Source of the DNA: CAYUEN01 sp964443745 | GTDB taxonomy: Bacteria > Campylobacterota > Campylobacteria > Campylobacterales > QNZT01 | Assembly (NCBI GenBank): GCA_964443745.1 | Contig: CAYUEN010000022.1 | Location: 1 to 29,479, forward strand | Direction: 5' to 3' | DNA: 29,479 nucleotides | In this document: piece after piece, positions 15,786-23,698 of the stretch | Layout of the letters: every line of letters starts with the position of its first letter | Numbering within the stretch: the stretch's first letter is position 1 | Made by a program: the position numbers and the translations under genes | Notes under the pieces: model-generated | Databases searched by the model: none | Told to the model about the DNA's origin: nothing | Seen by the model: only the letters and a program-made list of their open reading frames with translations

Positions 15786-16364
15786 TTGGAGCTTGATATT
15801 GTTGAAAAAGCAAAAAGTATAGAGATCTCTCGGAGAGGATTTCTAAAGAGTGCGGCATTGGCTGTCGCCGGTGCGGGAATGATGCCCGGCGAGCTTTTGG
15901 CGGCCAAAAAGACGGAAAAAGAGATCAAACTGTTCAACGTACATGAGCGGAAGTTCTATCGTGCGGAGTTCTATGAAAACGACTGCTATAAAATCAGCGG
16001 GTTGATGACGATCGACAGGGCACTGATCGACTATCGTGCGAAAGAGGTCGCCAGAATCGACGTCAATCTGATCAATCTGCTCTACGACATCAACCGGTAT
16101 GTCGGAATGGATAAACACTTCAACGTCCTCTCCGGCTACAGAAGTCCGAAAACCAACGCCTATCTCAGACATCACAGCGAAGGGGTCGCCAAACACAGCT
16201 ACCACACCAAGGGGCAGGCGATCGATATCAACGTACCGGGCGTACCGTTGAGAAAACTGAGAGACATCGCGATCGCATTGGGAAGAGGTGGAGTGGGATA
16301 CTATCCCAGATCGAATTTCATCCATGTGGATGTAGGGCCGGTACGAACCTGGAGACGGGGATAA
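15786..16364 (+). CDS. Tat-exported MepK-like (DUF882/YcbK) peptidoglycan endopeptidase
   Basis: This 192-residue protein has a twin-arginine signal, SRRGFLKSAALAVAGAG, with Arg16-Arg17. The mature part is a peptidase M15-type (LAS fold) domain: LSGYRSPKTNAYLR, then zinc ligands His140 and Asp147 in HTKGQAIDI, and His180 in NFIHVDVGPVRTW. E. coli MepK cuts 3-3 cross-links made by LdtD; the same order here argues for the same partnership. The best start is TTG at 15786, with AGGAGG ending 4 bases upstream. An in-frame ATG at 15705 has no such site and would put 27 extra residues before the Tat signal. The stop codon sits in a hairpin 10 bases from the convergent lolA stop. Confidence 0.9.
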   Translation: MELDIVEKAKSIEISRRGFLKSAALAVAGAGMMPGELLAAKKTEKEIKLFNVHERKFYRAEFYENDCYKISGLMTIDRALIDYRAKEVARIDVNLINLLYDINRYVGMDKHFNVLSGYRSPKTNAYLRHHSEGVAKHSYHTKGQAIDINVPGVPLRKLRDIAIALGRGGVGYYPRSNFIHVDVGPVRTWRRG

Positions 16365-16370
16365 CCCCCG
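16356..16370. terminator. Short hairpin between convergent mepK-like and lolA genes
   Basis: CGGGG (16356-16360) pairs with CCCCG (16366-16370) around the loop ATAAC, which contains the TAA stop of the plus-strand gene. The stem is only five G-C pairs with no T-run, so termination activity is uncertain. Confidence 0.35.
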
Positions 16371-16374
16371 CTCT

Positions 16375-16908
16375 CTATTTCTGCTGTAGGATGTCGTAGC
16401 CGGAAGGAATCTGGCAGATGAAACGTTTACGATCGATGTATCTATTCTGTTTTTGATTCGAAAATGTGATCACGACACGGTTCGAGAGTTCGTCGATATA
16501 ACTTATCTTTTCGACTTTTCCCTCATTGTTCAGCCTGATTCTGTATCGGATGTGGTTGAATTCCGTCTCGAAAAGACCGGGAGAGATCTCCCTGGCTTCC
16601 TTCAGAAGTTTCAGAAGATTCGGGATTTTGTTGAGTTTTGCATAGATCGCCTGTTCGAGTTCGGGTTCGACGATGATGATCTCGCCGTTTCGGTAGTAGA
16701 TCTTCTTGACGACCGGTTTGCGATACTCCCAGAGCGCACTGTTCTCCTCTTTGGCGGCATAGACCTTCCCTTCGTAGGTGATGGTTCTGTTCTGTTCGTT
16801 CGTGATAGTCTGTTTGAAGTCGGCACTGAATGTCGAGAGGTCGCCGATAGAGGCGAAAAGCGTACCCGCCGAAAACGTCAGAAAGAGAAAGAGTTTGACA
16901 AATTTCAT
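16375..16908 (-). CDS. lolA: Outer-membrane lipoprotein carrier protein
   Basis: This 177-residue periplasmic protein starts with a signal peptide (MKFVKLFLFLTFSAGTLFA). The LolA half-barrel follows: LSTFSADFKQTITNEQNRTI, YEGKVYAAKEENSALWEYRKP, then the IIIVEPELEQAIYAKL segment and the late strands VEKISYIDELSNRVVITFSN. It ferries lipoproteins from the LolCE-type ABC transporter to the outer membrane. In-frame upstream starts exist (ATG 16941, GTG 16956), but only 16908 places the signal peptide at the N terminus. The ribosome binding site there is weak. It is divergent from secA and near a LolCE-type permease gene, an arrangement also known in Helicobacter. Confidence 0.88.
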   Translation of the reverse strand: MKFVKLFLFLTFSAGTLFASIGDLSTFSADFKQTITNEQNRTITYEGKVYAAKEENSALWEYRKPVVKKIYYRNGEIIIVEPELEQAIYAKLNKIPNLLKLLKEAREISPGLFETEFNHIRYRIRLNNEGKVEKISYIDELSNRVVITFSNQKQNRYIDRKRFICQIPSGYDILQQK

Positions 16909-16980
16909 GATTATGGTATATTCCCTTGTAATCTGTTTCATTATGAATAGTTGCACTTTAGCGAATTAAAATTAAATTTA

Positions 16981-16989
16981 TGTTAAAAT
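16981..16989 (+). promoter_or_regulatory. Extended -10 promoter of secA
   Basis: TG-T-TAAAAT, an extended -10 element, lies 31 bases before the secA ATG in an AT-rich stretch. There is no clear -35. The predicted leader is about 25 bases and contains the ribosome binding site region GAAGGAAAAAGG. Confidence 0.45.
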
Positions 16990-17020
16990 CAAAATATATT
17001 TTTATTGAAGGAAAAAGGTT

Positions 17021-19651
17021 ATGATAACCTCGATAGCGAGAAAAGTGTTTGGGACGAAAAACGACAGAGAAGTCAAAAAATATCTGAAAATCGTTCGATA
17101 TATCAACGAACTCGAGCCCAAATACGAAAAGATGAGCGACGACGAAATCAAAGAGACTTTCGCTCGGATGCGGGAAGCGATCCAGAAGGGGGAGAAGAGT
17201 CTCGAAGATGTGTTGCTGGACGTTTTCGCGATCACCCGGGAGGTGAGCAAGCGCACCTTGGGATTGCGCCATTACGACGTACAGATGGTGGGAGGGCTCG
17301 TGTTGCACGAGGGTAAAATCGCCGAGATGAAAACGGGCGAGGGTAAAACCCTCGTCGCTACGCTTCCGATCGTGCTCAACGCGATGACAGGACGCGGTGT
17401 CCATCTGGTCACGGTCAACGACTATCTGGCCAAAAGAGACGCGACGGAGATGGGAAAAATCTACGAATTTCTCGGCTACAGTGTGGGCGTAATCACCAAC
17501 GACATCCACGACGATGCGACCCGAAAGGCCCAGTATGACGCCGATATCACCTACGGAACGAACAACGAATTCGGATTCGACTATCTGCGGGACAATATGA
17601 AATACTCGCTGGAGGAGAAAGTCCAAAGAGGTCACAACTTCGTCATCGTGGACGAAGTGGATTCGATTCTGATAGACGAAGCGAGGACGCCGCTGATCAT
17701 CTCCGGCCCTACCAACCGCACGCTGGACCACTACCGAAAAGCCGACAGAGTCGCCCAACAGATGGAGCCGGCGACGGAGAAGGATGAAAAAGGGGAGTAC
17801 AAACAAGACAGCGGCGACTTCATCGTGGACGAAAAGAACCGTACCGTGATTTTGACGGAAAGAGGTATCGAAAAGGCGGAGAAGCTCTTTGGCGTGGACA
17901 ACCTCTACAGTCTCGAAAACGCGGTTCTCAGCCACCATCTGGATCAGGCGCTCAAAGCGCGCTATCTGTTCGAAAAGGATGTCGACTACGTTGTCAAGGA
18001 CGGCGAAGTGGTGATCGTCGACGAATTTACGGGACGGCTTTCCGAAGGAAGACGCTACAGTGAAGGGCTCCATCAGGCGCTCGAGGCCAAAGAGGGGGTC
18101 GTGATCCAGGAGGAGTCGCAGACACTGGCGGATATCACGTTCCAAAACTACTTCAGAATGTATGAAAAACTCGCCGGTATGACGGGTACCGCACAGACCG
18201 AGGCGACGGAATTCGCCCAGATTTACGGACTCGATGTCATCTCGATCCCGACCAATGTCCCCGTCATCCGCGAGGACAAGAACGACTTGATCTACAAAAG
18301 CGAACGCGAGAAGTTCAATGCCGTCATCGAAAAGATCAAAGAGCTTCACAAAAAAGGGCAGCCTGTGTTGGTGGGTACCGCCTCGATCGAAAAGAGCGAA
18401 CTGCTACACAAACTCCTCAAAGAGGCGAAGATCCCCCATTCGGTCCTCAATGCCAAACACCACGAGCAGGAGGCGAAGATCATCGCCGATGCGGGACGCA
18501 AGGGGGCGGTGACCGTAGCGACCAATATGGCGGGTCGCGGTGTCGATATCAAGATAGACGAAGAGGTCAAAAAGCTCGGAGGCCTTTATATCATCGGTAC
18601 GGAACGTCATGAATCCAGACGTATCGACAACCAGCTCAGGGGACGCTCCGGAAGACAGGGGGATCCCGGTGTGAGCCAGTTCTACCTGAGTTTGGAGGAC
18701 AATCTGCTACGTATTTTCGGATCCGACAAGATCAAGAACATCATGGAACGTCTGGGGATCGAAGAGGGGGAGCATATCGAATCGAAAATGGTCACGCGAG
18801 CGGTCGAAAACGCCCAGAAGAAGGTGGAAAATCTCCACTACGAATCGAGAAAACATATTCTCGAATACGACGATGTGGCGAACGAACAGCGAAAGGTGAT
18901 CTACAAATACCGCAACGACCTGCTCAATCCCGAATATGATATGAGCGAAAAGATCAGGGAAAATCGCAGGGAATATATCGAGAATCTGCTCTCCAGAGCC
19001 GAAATCTACGAAGGGGTCCCGGAAGAGGAGTACGATCTGGACAAACTCCTCTCGCTGCTCAAGGAGGAGTTGCTGATCATCTTCGACAAAGAGGAATTCG
19101 AGGGGCTGGAGCGGGAGAAATTGGCCGAAAAACTCGATCAGATTCTCACTTCGCTCTATGAGCAGAAGATGGCGCAGCTTTCACCCGAAAAACGGGGTGA
19201 AATCGAGCGTATCGTCTATCTACAGGTGGTGGATACCGCTTGGAGAGAGCATCTGTACCAGATGGATTTGCTCAAGACCGGTATCGGACTGCGAGGCTAC
19301 AACCAGAAAGATCCGCTCACCGAATACAAGAAAGAGAGCTACAACCTCTTCGTCGATCTGATTGATCGCATCAAATTCGAGAGTATCAAGACGCTGCAGT
19401 TGATCCAGCTTCGAAACGAAGAAGAAGAGGCCCAGCGCGAAGCGGCGCTACAGAAGATGATGGAGGAGATGGAAGAGGCCAATCGCGATATCGCGCTCGA
19501 ACACGAAAGCGTCCTGGAGCCGCAGAACAATCCTCCGAAAAAGACGAAGAAGATACCGAGAAACGATCCCTGTCCTTGCGGCAGCGGGAAGAAATACAAG
19601 AATTGTTGTGGAAAGAGCGGCCCCAAAAAAGGGGCGCTCGCGCATAAGTAA
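17021..19651 (+). CDS. secA: Preprotein translocase ATPase SecA
   Basis: At 876 residues this is full length for SecA. It drives post-translational export of unfolded preproteins through SecYEG. Walker A is MKTGEGKT (103-110). The DEAD-box segment is FVIVDEVDSILIDEARTPLIISG. The cross-linking domain and second ATPase half carry VLVGTASIEKSELLHKLL, ATNMAGRGVDIKID and RIDNQLRGRSGRQGDPG. The helical wing and scaffold follow to about residue 830. The C-terminal zinc motif is CPCGSGKKYKNCCG, used for SecB or phospholipid contact. It is followed by a LolCE-type permease gene 21 bases downstream and is divergent from lolA. Confidence 0.98.
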   Translation: MITSIARKVFGTKNDREVKKYLKIVRYINELEPKYEKMSDDEIKETFARMREAIQKGEKSLEDVLLDVFAITREVSKRTLGLRHYDVQMVGGLVLHEGKIAEMKTGEGKTLVATLPIVLNAMTGRGVHLVTVNDYLAKRDATEMGKIYEFLGYSVGVITNDIHDDATRKAQYDADITYGTNNEFGFDYLRDNMKYSLEEKVQRGHNFVIVDEVDSILIDEARTPLIISGPTNRTLDHYRKADRVAQQMEPATEKDEKGEYKQDSGDFIVDEKNRTVILTERGIEKAEKLFGVDNLYSLENAVLSHHLDQALKARYLFEKDVDYVVKDGEVVIVDEFTGRLSEGRRYSEGLHQALEAKEGVVIQEESQTLADITFQNYFRMYEKLAGMTGTAQTEATEFAQIYGLDVISIPTNVPVIREDKNDLIYKSEREKFNAVIEKIKELHKKGQPVLVGTASIEKSELLHKLLKEAKIPHSVLNAKHHEQEAKIIADAGRKGAVTVATNMAGRGVDIKIDEEVKKLGGLYIIGTERHESRRIDNQLRGRSGRQGDPGVSQFYLSLEDNLLRIFGSDKIKNIMERLGIEEGEHIESKMVTRAVENAQKKVENLHYESRKHILEYDDVANEQRKVIYKYRNDLLNPEYDMSEKIRENRREYIENLLSRAEIYEGVPEEEYDLDKLLSLLKEELLIIFDKEEFEGLEREKLAEKLDQILTSLYEQKMAQLSPEKRGEIERIVYLQVVDTAWREHLYQMDLLKTGIGLRGYNQKDPLTEYKKESYNLFVDLIDRIKFESIKTLQLIQLRNEEEEAQREAALQKMMEEMEEANRDIALEHESVLEPQNNPPKKTKKIPRNDPCPCGSGKKYKNCCGKSGPKKGALAHK

Positions 19652-19672
19652 GCAGGCGGAGGAGAGACCCGC

Positions 19673-20878
19673 TTGAAAAACAGAAGTATCGTACCCTACC
19701 TCGTCGGTAAATATCTCCGGTTCGACCGTACGCAACCTTTCATCACGATCAGTGCGATCCTCGCTTTTCTGGGGGTTTCGATCGGCCTGATGGTGTTGAT
19801 CATCGCGATGGCGATCATGAACGGCACCTCCAAAGAGTTTCAGAGCAAAATCCAGACGATGAGCTATCCGATCACCGTTTTGCCGATGCATCGCAAGGGA
19901 ATCGACGTTTACGCGCTCGAGGCGCTTCGCAAGAAGTTTCCGGAGTATCGTTTCAGCCCCTATCTGACGACACAGGCGATCGTCAAAGAAGGAGACCGCA
20001 TGGAGGGGGCGGTGATCTTCGGTGTCCGTTTCGAAGAGGAAGCGAAGATCAACCATATTCTCAAAGAGGCGATCGCTTCGCATGTTCCCGGAGGTTTCGA
20101 GATGGTTACGGGAAAGGGCATCGCCGATACGTTCGGTTTCAAGCCGAATGAGAAGGTGACCCTCGTCTTTACCGACTCTCAGCCGGGAGGTTTCTCCCTG
20201 ATACCGACGATGAAGCGCTTCACCTACGTGGGAAGTTTTAGCTCCGGCATCCAGGCGTACGACAACGCCTATATCTATACGGATCTGGATGCGCTGGCGA
20301 AAGTGCTGAAGATCAAGCCGGGCGTTTTCGACGGTATCCATGTCGACTCCCCGAACCCGATCGAAGATATCAAGAAAATTCGCTCCTTTCTGCCCGACTA
20401 CCTGGGTGCCGTGGGATGGTGGCAGCAAAACGGCAACCTCTTCTCCGCGATGGAGATGGAGAAAAAAGCCCTCTTCATCGTATTGATGCTGATCATACTG
20501 GTCGCTTCGCTCAATATCATCAGCTCCCTGCTGATGACGGTCATGAACCGTCGCAGAGAGATCGCGCTGCTACTCTCGCTCGGTACGAGCAAAAAGGAGA
20601 TCAGACGTGCCTTTTTTCTGCTCGGATCGGTGATCGGTGGTGCCGGGATCCTTTTTGGTACGTTCCTGGGATTGCTGGGGATTTTCCTACTGGGACGTTT
20701 CGATATCGTCACGCTTCCGGCCGACGTCTACGGTACGAGCAAACTTCCGCTGGATCTTTCGATGGTCGATTTCGTCTCCATTTTGATCGGAGCGATCCTG
20801 ATCGTACTGCTTTCGGCTTGGTATCCCTCCAAAAGAGCCTCCGGTATCGACGCGCTCCAGACACTCAGAAACGAATAA
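19673..20878 (+). CDS. LolCE-type lipoprotein-release ABC transporter permease
   Basis: This 401-residue inner-membrane protein has the four-helix MacB/FtsX topology. TM1 is at about residues 20-45 (FITISAILAFLGVSIGLMVL), followed by a periplasmic domain to about 260. Three helices follow: ALFIVLMLIILVASLNIISS, RAFFLLGSVIGGAGILFGTF, and MVDFVSILIGAILIVLLSAW. The ending SKRASGIDALQTLRNE is typical. It would extract lipoproteins from the inner membrane and hand them to LolA. The start is TTG with GGAGGAGA about 8 bases upstream; no closer ATG fits. Only one permease gene is present here, so it probably works as a homodimer (LolF-like). No LolD ATPase gene lies beside it. Confidence 0.9.
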   Translation: MKNRSIVPYLVGKYLRFDRTQPFITISAILAFLGVSIGLMVLIIAMAIMNGTSKEFQSKIQTMSYPITVLPMHRKGIDVYALEALRKKFPEYRFSPYLTTQAIVKEGDRMEGAVIFGVRFEEEAKINHILKEAIASHVPGGFEMVTGKGIADTFGFKPNEKVTLVFTDSQPGGFSLIPTMKRFTYVGSFSSGIQAYDNAYIYTDLDALAKVLKIKPGVFDGIHVDSPNPIEDIKKIRSFLPDYLGAVGWWQQNGNLFSAMEMEKKALFIVLMLIILVASLNIISSLLMTVMNRRREIALLLSLGTSKKEIRRAFFLLGSVIGGAGILFGTFLGLLGIFLLGRFDIVTLPADVYGTSKLPLDLSMVDFVSILIGAILIVLLSAWYPSKRASGIDALQTLRNE

Positions 20879-20908
20879 CCCTTCACGAATCTCGTTTTCG
20901 ACCGATAT

Positions 20909-20914
20909 TATAAT
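20909..20914 (+). promoter_or_regulatory. Candidate -10 of the pseudopilin operon
   Basis: TATAAT lies 24 bases before the first pseudopilin ATG, giving a very short leader that holds the ribosome binding site GAGAGGAA. No good -35 is seen. Confidence 0.45.
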
Positions 20915-20938
20915 CACACCTATCGAGAGGAATCGAAG

Positions 20939-21676
20939 ATGCGCAAAAGGGCCGCTTTCAGTCTTATCGAACTCGTCCTGGCGATCGTGGTGATCGCGAT
21001 TTCCGTCATGACGATTCCTCTGATGCTACAGCAAAGCGCCAAGAACGATCGATTTACCGCGCTCCAGGAGTCGATCTTCGCGGCTCGGACCAAACTGGGA
21101 AACATCCTCACTTTCAAATGGGATCAAAACTCGATCGAAGAGGGGGAGATCATCCGTGTGCTGGATGTGAATGCGGGAGACAGCGAGTTGGACCGTCTCT
21201 TGACGACACAGGATGGCAACCGACGCATCGGCCATCTGCTCGTGGACAAAAGACGCAGGTTCAAGGATAAAAACACGACCCTTGCGGAGCGTTATCCCAC
21301 GTCTGCGGTAGACAATGATCCAGATGGAAATCCGGACGATATCGACGACTTCCAGGATGAACAGGCGGTCATAGGTTTTGTGGGGACCGGCAGTTCCACA
21401 ACCGGCGGTTTCGACTATCTGGATAAAGAGCTCAACATCACCACCAAGCTTTACTATCTTCCCGATACCGCCGACTACAACGCGACCGATATCAATTTCA
21501 CCTTCGATGTAGCCAACAAAAGGAGTTTGACGAATCCAAACGCTACCAATATCAAGATGATCGAATTGACCGTCACCAGTACTCTCAACGACCGTCATCC
21601 CTTCGTTTTCAGAAGCTTTTCGGCCAATATCGGACAGAGTATGCTCGATTCGATCGATACGGCACTCATACCATGA
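20939..21676 (+). CDS. Pseudopilin / type IV pilin-like protein 1
   Basis: This 245-residue protein has a prepilin leader MRKRAA followed by the N-methylated helix FSLIELVLAIVVIAISVMTI. Cleavage would fall after Ala6, not the usual Gly, and Glu5 of the mature helix is present (Glu11). The rest is a polar periplasmic domain with an Asp/Asn-rich stretch (DNDPDGNPDDIDDFQD, about residues 122-137) that could bind calcium, as seen in major pseudopilins. It would be processed by a prepilin peptidase encoded elsewhere and assembled by a type II secretion or type IV pilus machine. No ATPase or secretin gene is visible here. Its TGA overlaps the next ATG. Confidence 0.85.
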   Translation: MRKRAAFSLIELVLAIVVIAISVMTIPLMLQQSAKNDRFTALQESIFAARTKLGNILTFKWDQNSIEEGEIIRVLDVNAGDSELDRLLTTQDGNRRIGHLLVDKRRRFKDKNTTLAERYPTSAVDNDPDGNPDDIDDFQDEQAVIGFVGTGSSTTGGFDYLDKELNITTKLYYLPDTADYNATDINFTFDVANKRSLTNPNATNIKMIELTVTSTLNDRHPFVFRSFSANIGQSMLDSIDTALIP

Positions 21677-22623
21677 GGCGATCCTACATGAAAAAAGATA
21701 AAGCGGCGTTTACCCTCATAGAGCTGGTGATGGTCATCGTGATACTCGGTATCGTTTCCGTGATCAGTACCAATATCATCGCCCATATGTACGAGGGATA
21801 TCTGCGTTCCAGAAGCGTAAACGAACTCCAGCAAAAGACGGAGCTGGTGCTGGATACGATCGCGAACCGGTTGAACAACCGGATCAAAGACGCCGTTTTC
21901 GCCAGAGTGTCCGGTGATCCCGCTTCGATCAAACCTCTCTCCTCCAGCGATGTCAATGCATCCTACAATATGCTGGAGTGGATCGGTTACGACTACGAAG
22001 GGATGCTTGGAGAGTCCAACGGAAGCTATTCGATACCCGGATGGAGCGGATTTGTAGATCTTGGCGACGGCGGTACGGATAAAACCCAGATCGTTTCGAA
22101 AGGATCCAGGTTGAGCGCGGCGACAAGTACGATATACGCGCTCTCCTACGGTGATGTCAATCTCTCCGACACCAATGGAGATCTGCCGGCGATCATCTTC
22201 AAATGCTGGTCATCGCTCGATCCCGCCGATTACGGCCTCGATCCTTCCACGAACGACCACAACAGCACGCTGATCGTCAACAAGAAAGCGGGCAGCGAAA
22301 CGATACTGGAATTTAGCGAGAATTTGGACGATAAAGAGATCTGTGAACAATACTATATGGTCTGGAGCGCTTACGCGATCGTTCCGGAAGGAGACGATCC
22401 CGACGATTTCAACCTTACGCTCTTGTACAACTACCAGCCATGGATGGGAGAGCATTACAACGATACGGGAGCGCATGCGCCCAAGAAAGCGGTATTGGCC
22501 GAGCATGTCAGTACGTTTCGTTTCGTGGAGGTGGGAAATACGATCAGGATCAAGCTCTGCATCCAGGATGCGAACCGCAGTGGGGCCAATTTCGGATTTT
22601 GTAAAGAGAGGGCGATTTTCTGA
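21673..22623 (+). CDS. Pseudopilin / type IV pilin-like protein 2
   Basis: This 316-residue protein has a prepilin leader ending in KDKAA and the helix FTLIELVMVIVILGIVSVIS, with Glu5 present. Cleavage is again after Ala. The large C-terminal domain has few Cys residues and no other recognisable motif. The start at 21673 overlaps the preceding stop (ATGA); an in-frame ATG at 21688 would give a 7-residue leader and is equally plausible. The TGA overlaps the next start. Size and order suggest a minor pseudopilin of the GspJ/PilW type, which is an inference. Confidence 0.85.
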   Translation: MRRSYMKKDKAAFTLIELVMVIVILGIVSVISTNIIAHMYEGYLRSRSVNELQQKTELVLDTIANRLNNRIKDAVFARVSGDPASIKPLSSSDVNASYNMLEWIGYDYEGMLGESNGSYSIPGWSGFVDLGDGGTDKTQIVSKGSRLSAATSTIYALSYGDVNLSDTNGDLPAIIFKCWSSLDPADYGLDPSTNDHNSTLIVNKKAGSETILEFSENLDDKEICEQYYMVWSAYAIVPEGDDPDDFNLTLLYNYQPWMGEHYNDTGAHAPKKAVLAEHVSTFRFVEVGNTIRIKLCIQDANRSGANFGFCKERAIF

Positions 22624-23066
22624 TGAGAAGAGGGTTTACACTGATTACGGCGATTATCATCATGATCACGATCGCGACACTGATGACACTTATGATCACC
22701 CTCTCGACAGCGAGTGTCAAATCGACGACCGATATCTATCTAAAAGAGCAAGCCGAACTTCTCACCCGAAGTGCGACGGAGTATACCCTACTGGCGCTCT
22801 CCGGACACAACCACAACCAAAACTGCCTGGAGAATCTGCATCTGTTCTACCCCGACGCCACCTCTCCCTCGCACGAAGCCAACGTCTCCATCTGGTACAT
22901 AGGACGTGATCTGCCGTCCGGATGCGGCCATGTTCTCGCCAACGACGTAAATCGCAGCGAATCCAATCTCACCGTCATCGTCGACGTGAAGGTGTGGGTC
23001 AACCGGGCCAATACAGGTATCACCGAACCGATCGTGATCCACAGACGCACGATACAAAAACCGTAG
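22623..23066 (+). CDS. Pseudopilin-like protein 3 lacking Glu5
   Basis: This 147-residue protein has a very short leader MRRG followed by FTLITAIIIMITIATLMTLM. Cleavage after Gly4 fits a prepilin peptidase, but position 5 of the mature helix is Thr, not Glu. Loss of Glu5 is characteristic of tip pseudopilins such as GspK, though this protein is far smaller. Two Cys residues (in NQNCLENL and SGCGHVL) could form a disulfide in the periplasm. It is the last gene of the operon, starting on the final base of the previous stop (TGATG). Confidence 0.8.
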   Translation: MRRGFTLITAIIIMITIATLMTLMITLSTASVKSTTDIYLKEQAELLTRSATEYTLLALSGHNHNQNCLENLHLFYPDATSPSHEANVSIWYIGRDLPSGCGHVLANDVNRSESNLTVIVDVKVWVNRANTGITEPIVIHRRTIQKP

Positions 23067-23074
23067 CTCCGCTT

Positions 23075-23094
23075 AAAAGATCTTTTGTTATACT
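23075..23094 (+). promoter_or_regulatory. Promoter of the hibernation factor gene with upstream palindrome
   Basis: An extended -10 element, TG-T-TATACT, ends at 23094, 30 bases before the ATG. Just upstream is the perfect 12-bp palindrome AAAAGATCTTTT (23075-23086), replacing a normal -35. It could be an operator or chance. Confidence 0.45.
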
Positions 23095-23124
23095 AAAAAA
23101 TACAATCCATATCAGGAGGAAAAG

Positions 23125-23667
23125 ATGAATCTTAGTTTAGTCGGCAGACAGATCGAGCTGACCGATGCGATGAAAGCGCATATCGAGAGTGCGATCGAGG
23201 GGTTGAAAAAATTCAATCTGGATATCATTTCGGTCAGGGCCGTCGTGTCGGCGGACGAAAAAAATGGGAAAAAAGGGTTTACGGTCGAATTTACGATCAA
23301 TCTGCCACAAAAAAACACGATCGTGATCAAACAGAAGGACAAAGATGTCTATGCCGCGATCGATCTGGCGATCGAACGCGCAAAAAAAGTGCTCAGACGT
23401 CATCACGACAAGGTGACGGACAGACAGGTGGAGCGCGTCGACGAAACCGGTAACCTGAAAGTCCTCGAAACCGAAAGTACGATCGAAGGAGAGGGTGAAG
23501 CGGACGAAATCATCCCGATGGAACTCGACCTCTACAAACCGCTCGAAATCGAAGAGGCACTCCAGATGCTCAAAGAGAGCAACCAGCAATTCCTCGTATT
23601 TATGGACAAAGACGACAAACTCCGCGTGCTTTACAAAAGAAAAGACAACAGATACGGTCTTTACTAA
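23125..23667 (+). CDS. hpf: Long-form ribosome hibernation promoting factor
   Basis: This 180-residue protein has the S30AE/YfiA domain at residues 1-100: MNLSLVGRQIELTDAMKAHI, an Arg/Lys-rich second helix LAIERAKKVLRRHHDKV and conserved strand spacing. A linker and the S30AE_C dimerisation domain follow (about 125-180: IPMELDLYKPLEIEEALQML, then FLVFMDKDDKLRVLYKRKDN). Long HPF alone makes 100S ribosome dimers in resting or starved cells. AGGAGG precedes the ATG, and the gene has its own promoter, so it is separate from the pseudopilin operon. It converges on the polymerase gene. Confidence 0.95.
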   Translation: MNLSLVGRQIELTDAMKAHIESAIEGLKKFNLDIISVRAVVSADEKNGKKGFTVEFTINLPQKNTIVIKQKDKDVYAAIDLAIERAKKVLRRHHDKVTDRQVERVDETGNLKVLETESTIEGEGEADEIIPMELDLYKPLEIEEALQMLKESNQQFLVFMDKDDKLRVLYKRKDNRYGLY

Positions 23668-23676
23668 AATTTCGGT

Positions 23677-23698
23677 ACCGGTGCGAAAAAGCACCGGT
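23677..23698. terminator. Bidirectional hairpin between hpf and the Y-family polymerase
   Basis: ACCGGTGC (23677-23684) pairs perfectly with GCACCGGT (23691-23698) around GAAAAA. It starts 9 bases after the hpf stop, and its right arm touches the TGA of the minus-strand polymerase gene. For the minus strand a short T-run follows (TTTTAGT), so termination in that direction is plausible. Confidence 0.6.

Noticed and set aside
13988..15937. 649-residue minus-strand ORF
   Set aside because: It is antisense to the L,D-transpeptidase, which has a signal peptide, domains and active site. The antisense product has no recognisable domain and is probably a codon-bias shadow.
16958..18349. 463-residue minus-strand ORF opposite secA
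   Set aside because: It lies entirely against secA and its promoter, with low-complexity His/Asp/Val-rich content typical of antisense shadows.
19617..19641. GGCCCC-AAAAAA-GGGGC hairpin near the end of secA
   Set aside because: It lies in coding sequence encoding the SecA tail, and the permease gene follows closely in the same direction. It might attenuate, but nothing supports termination.
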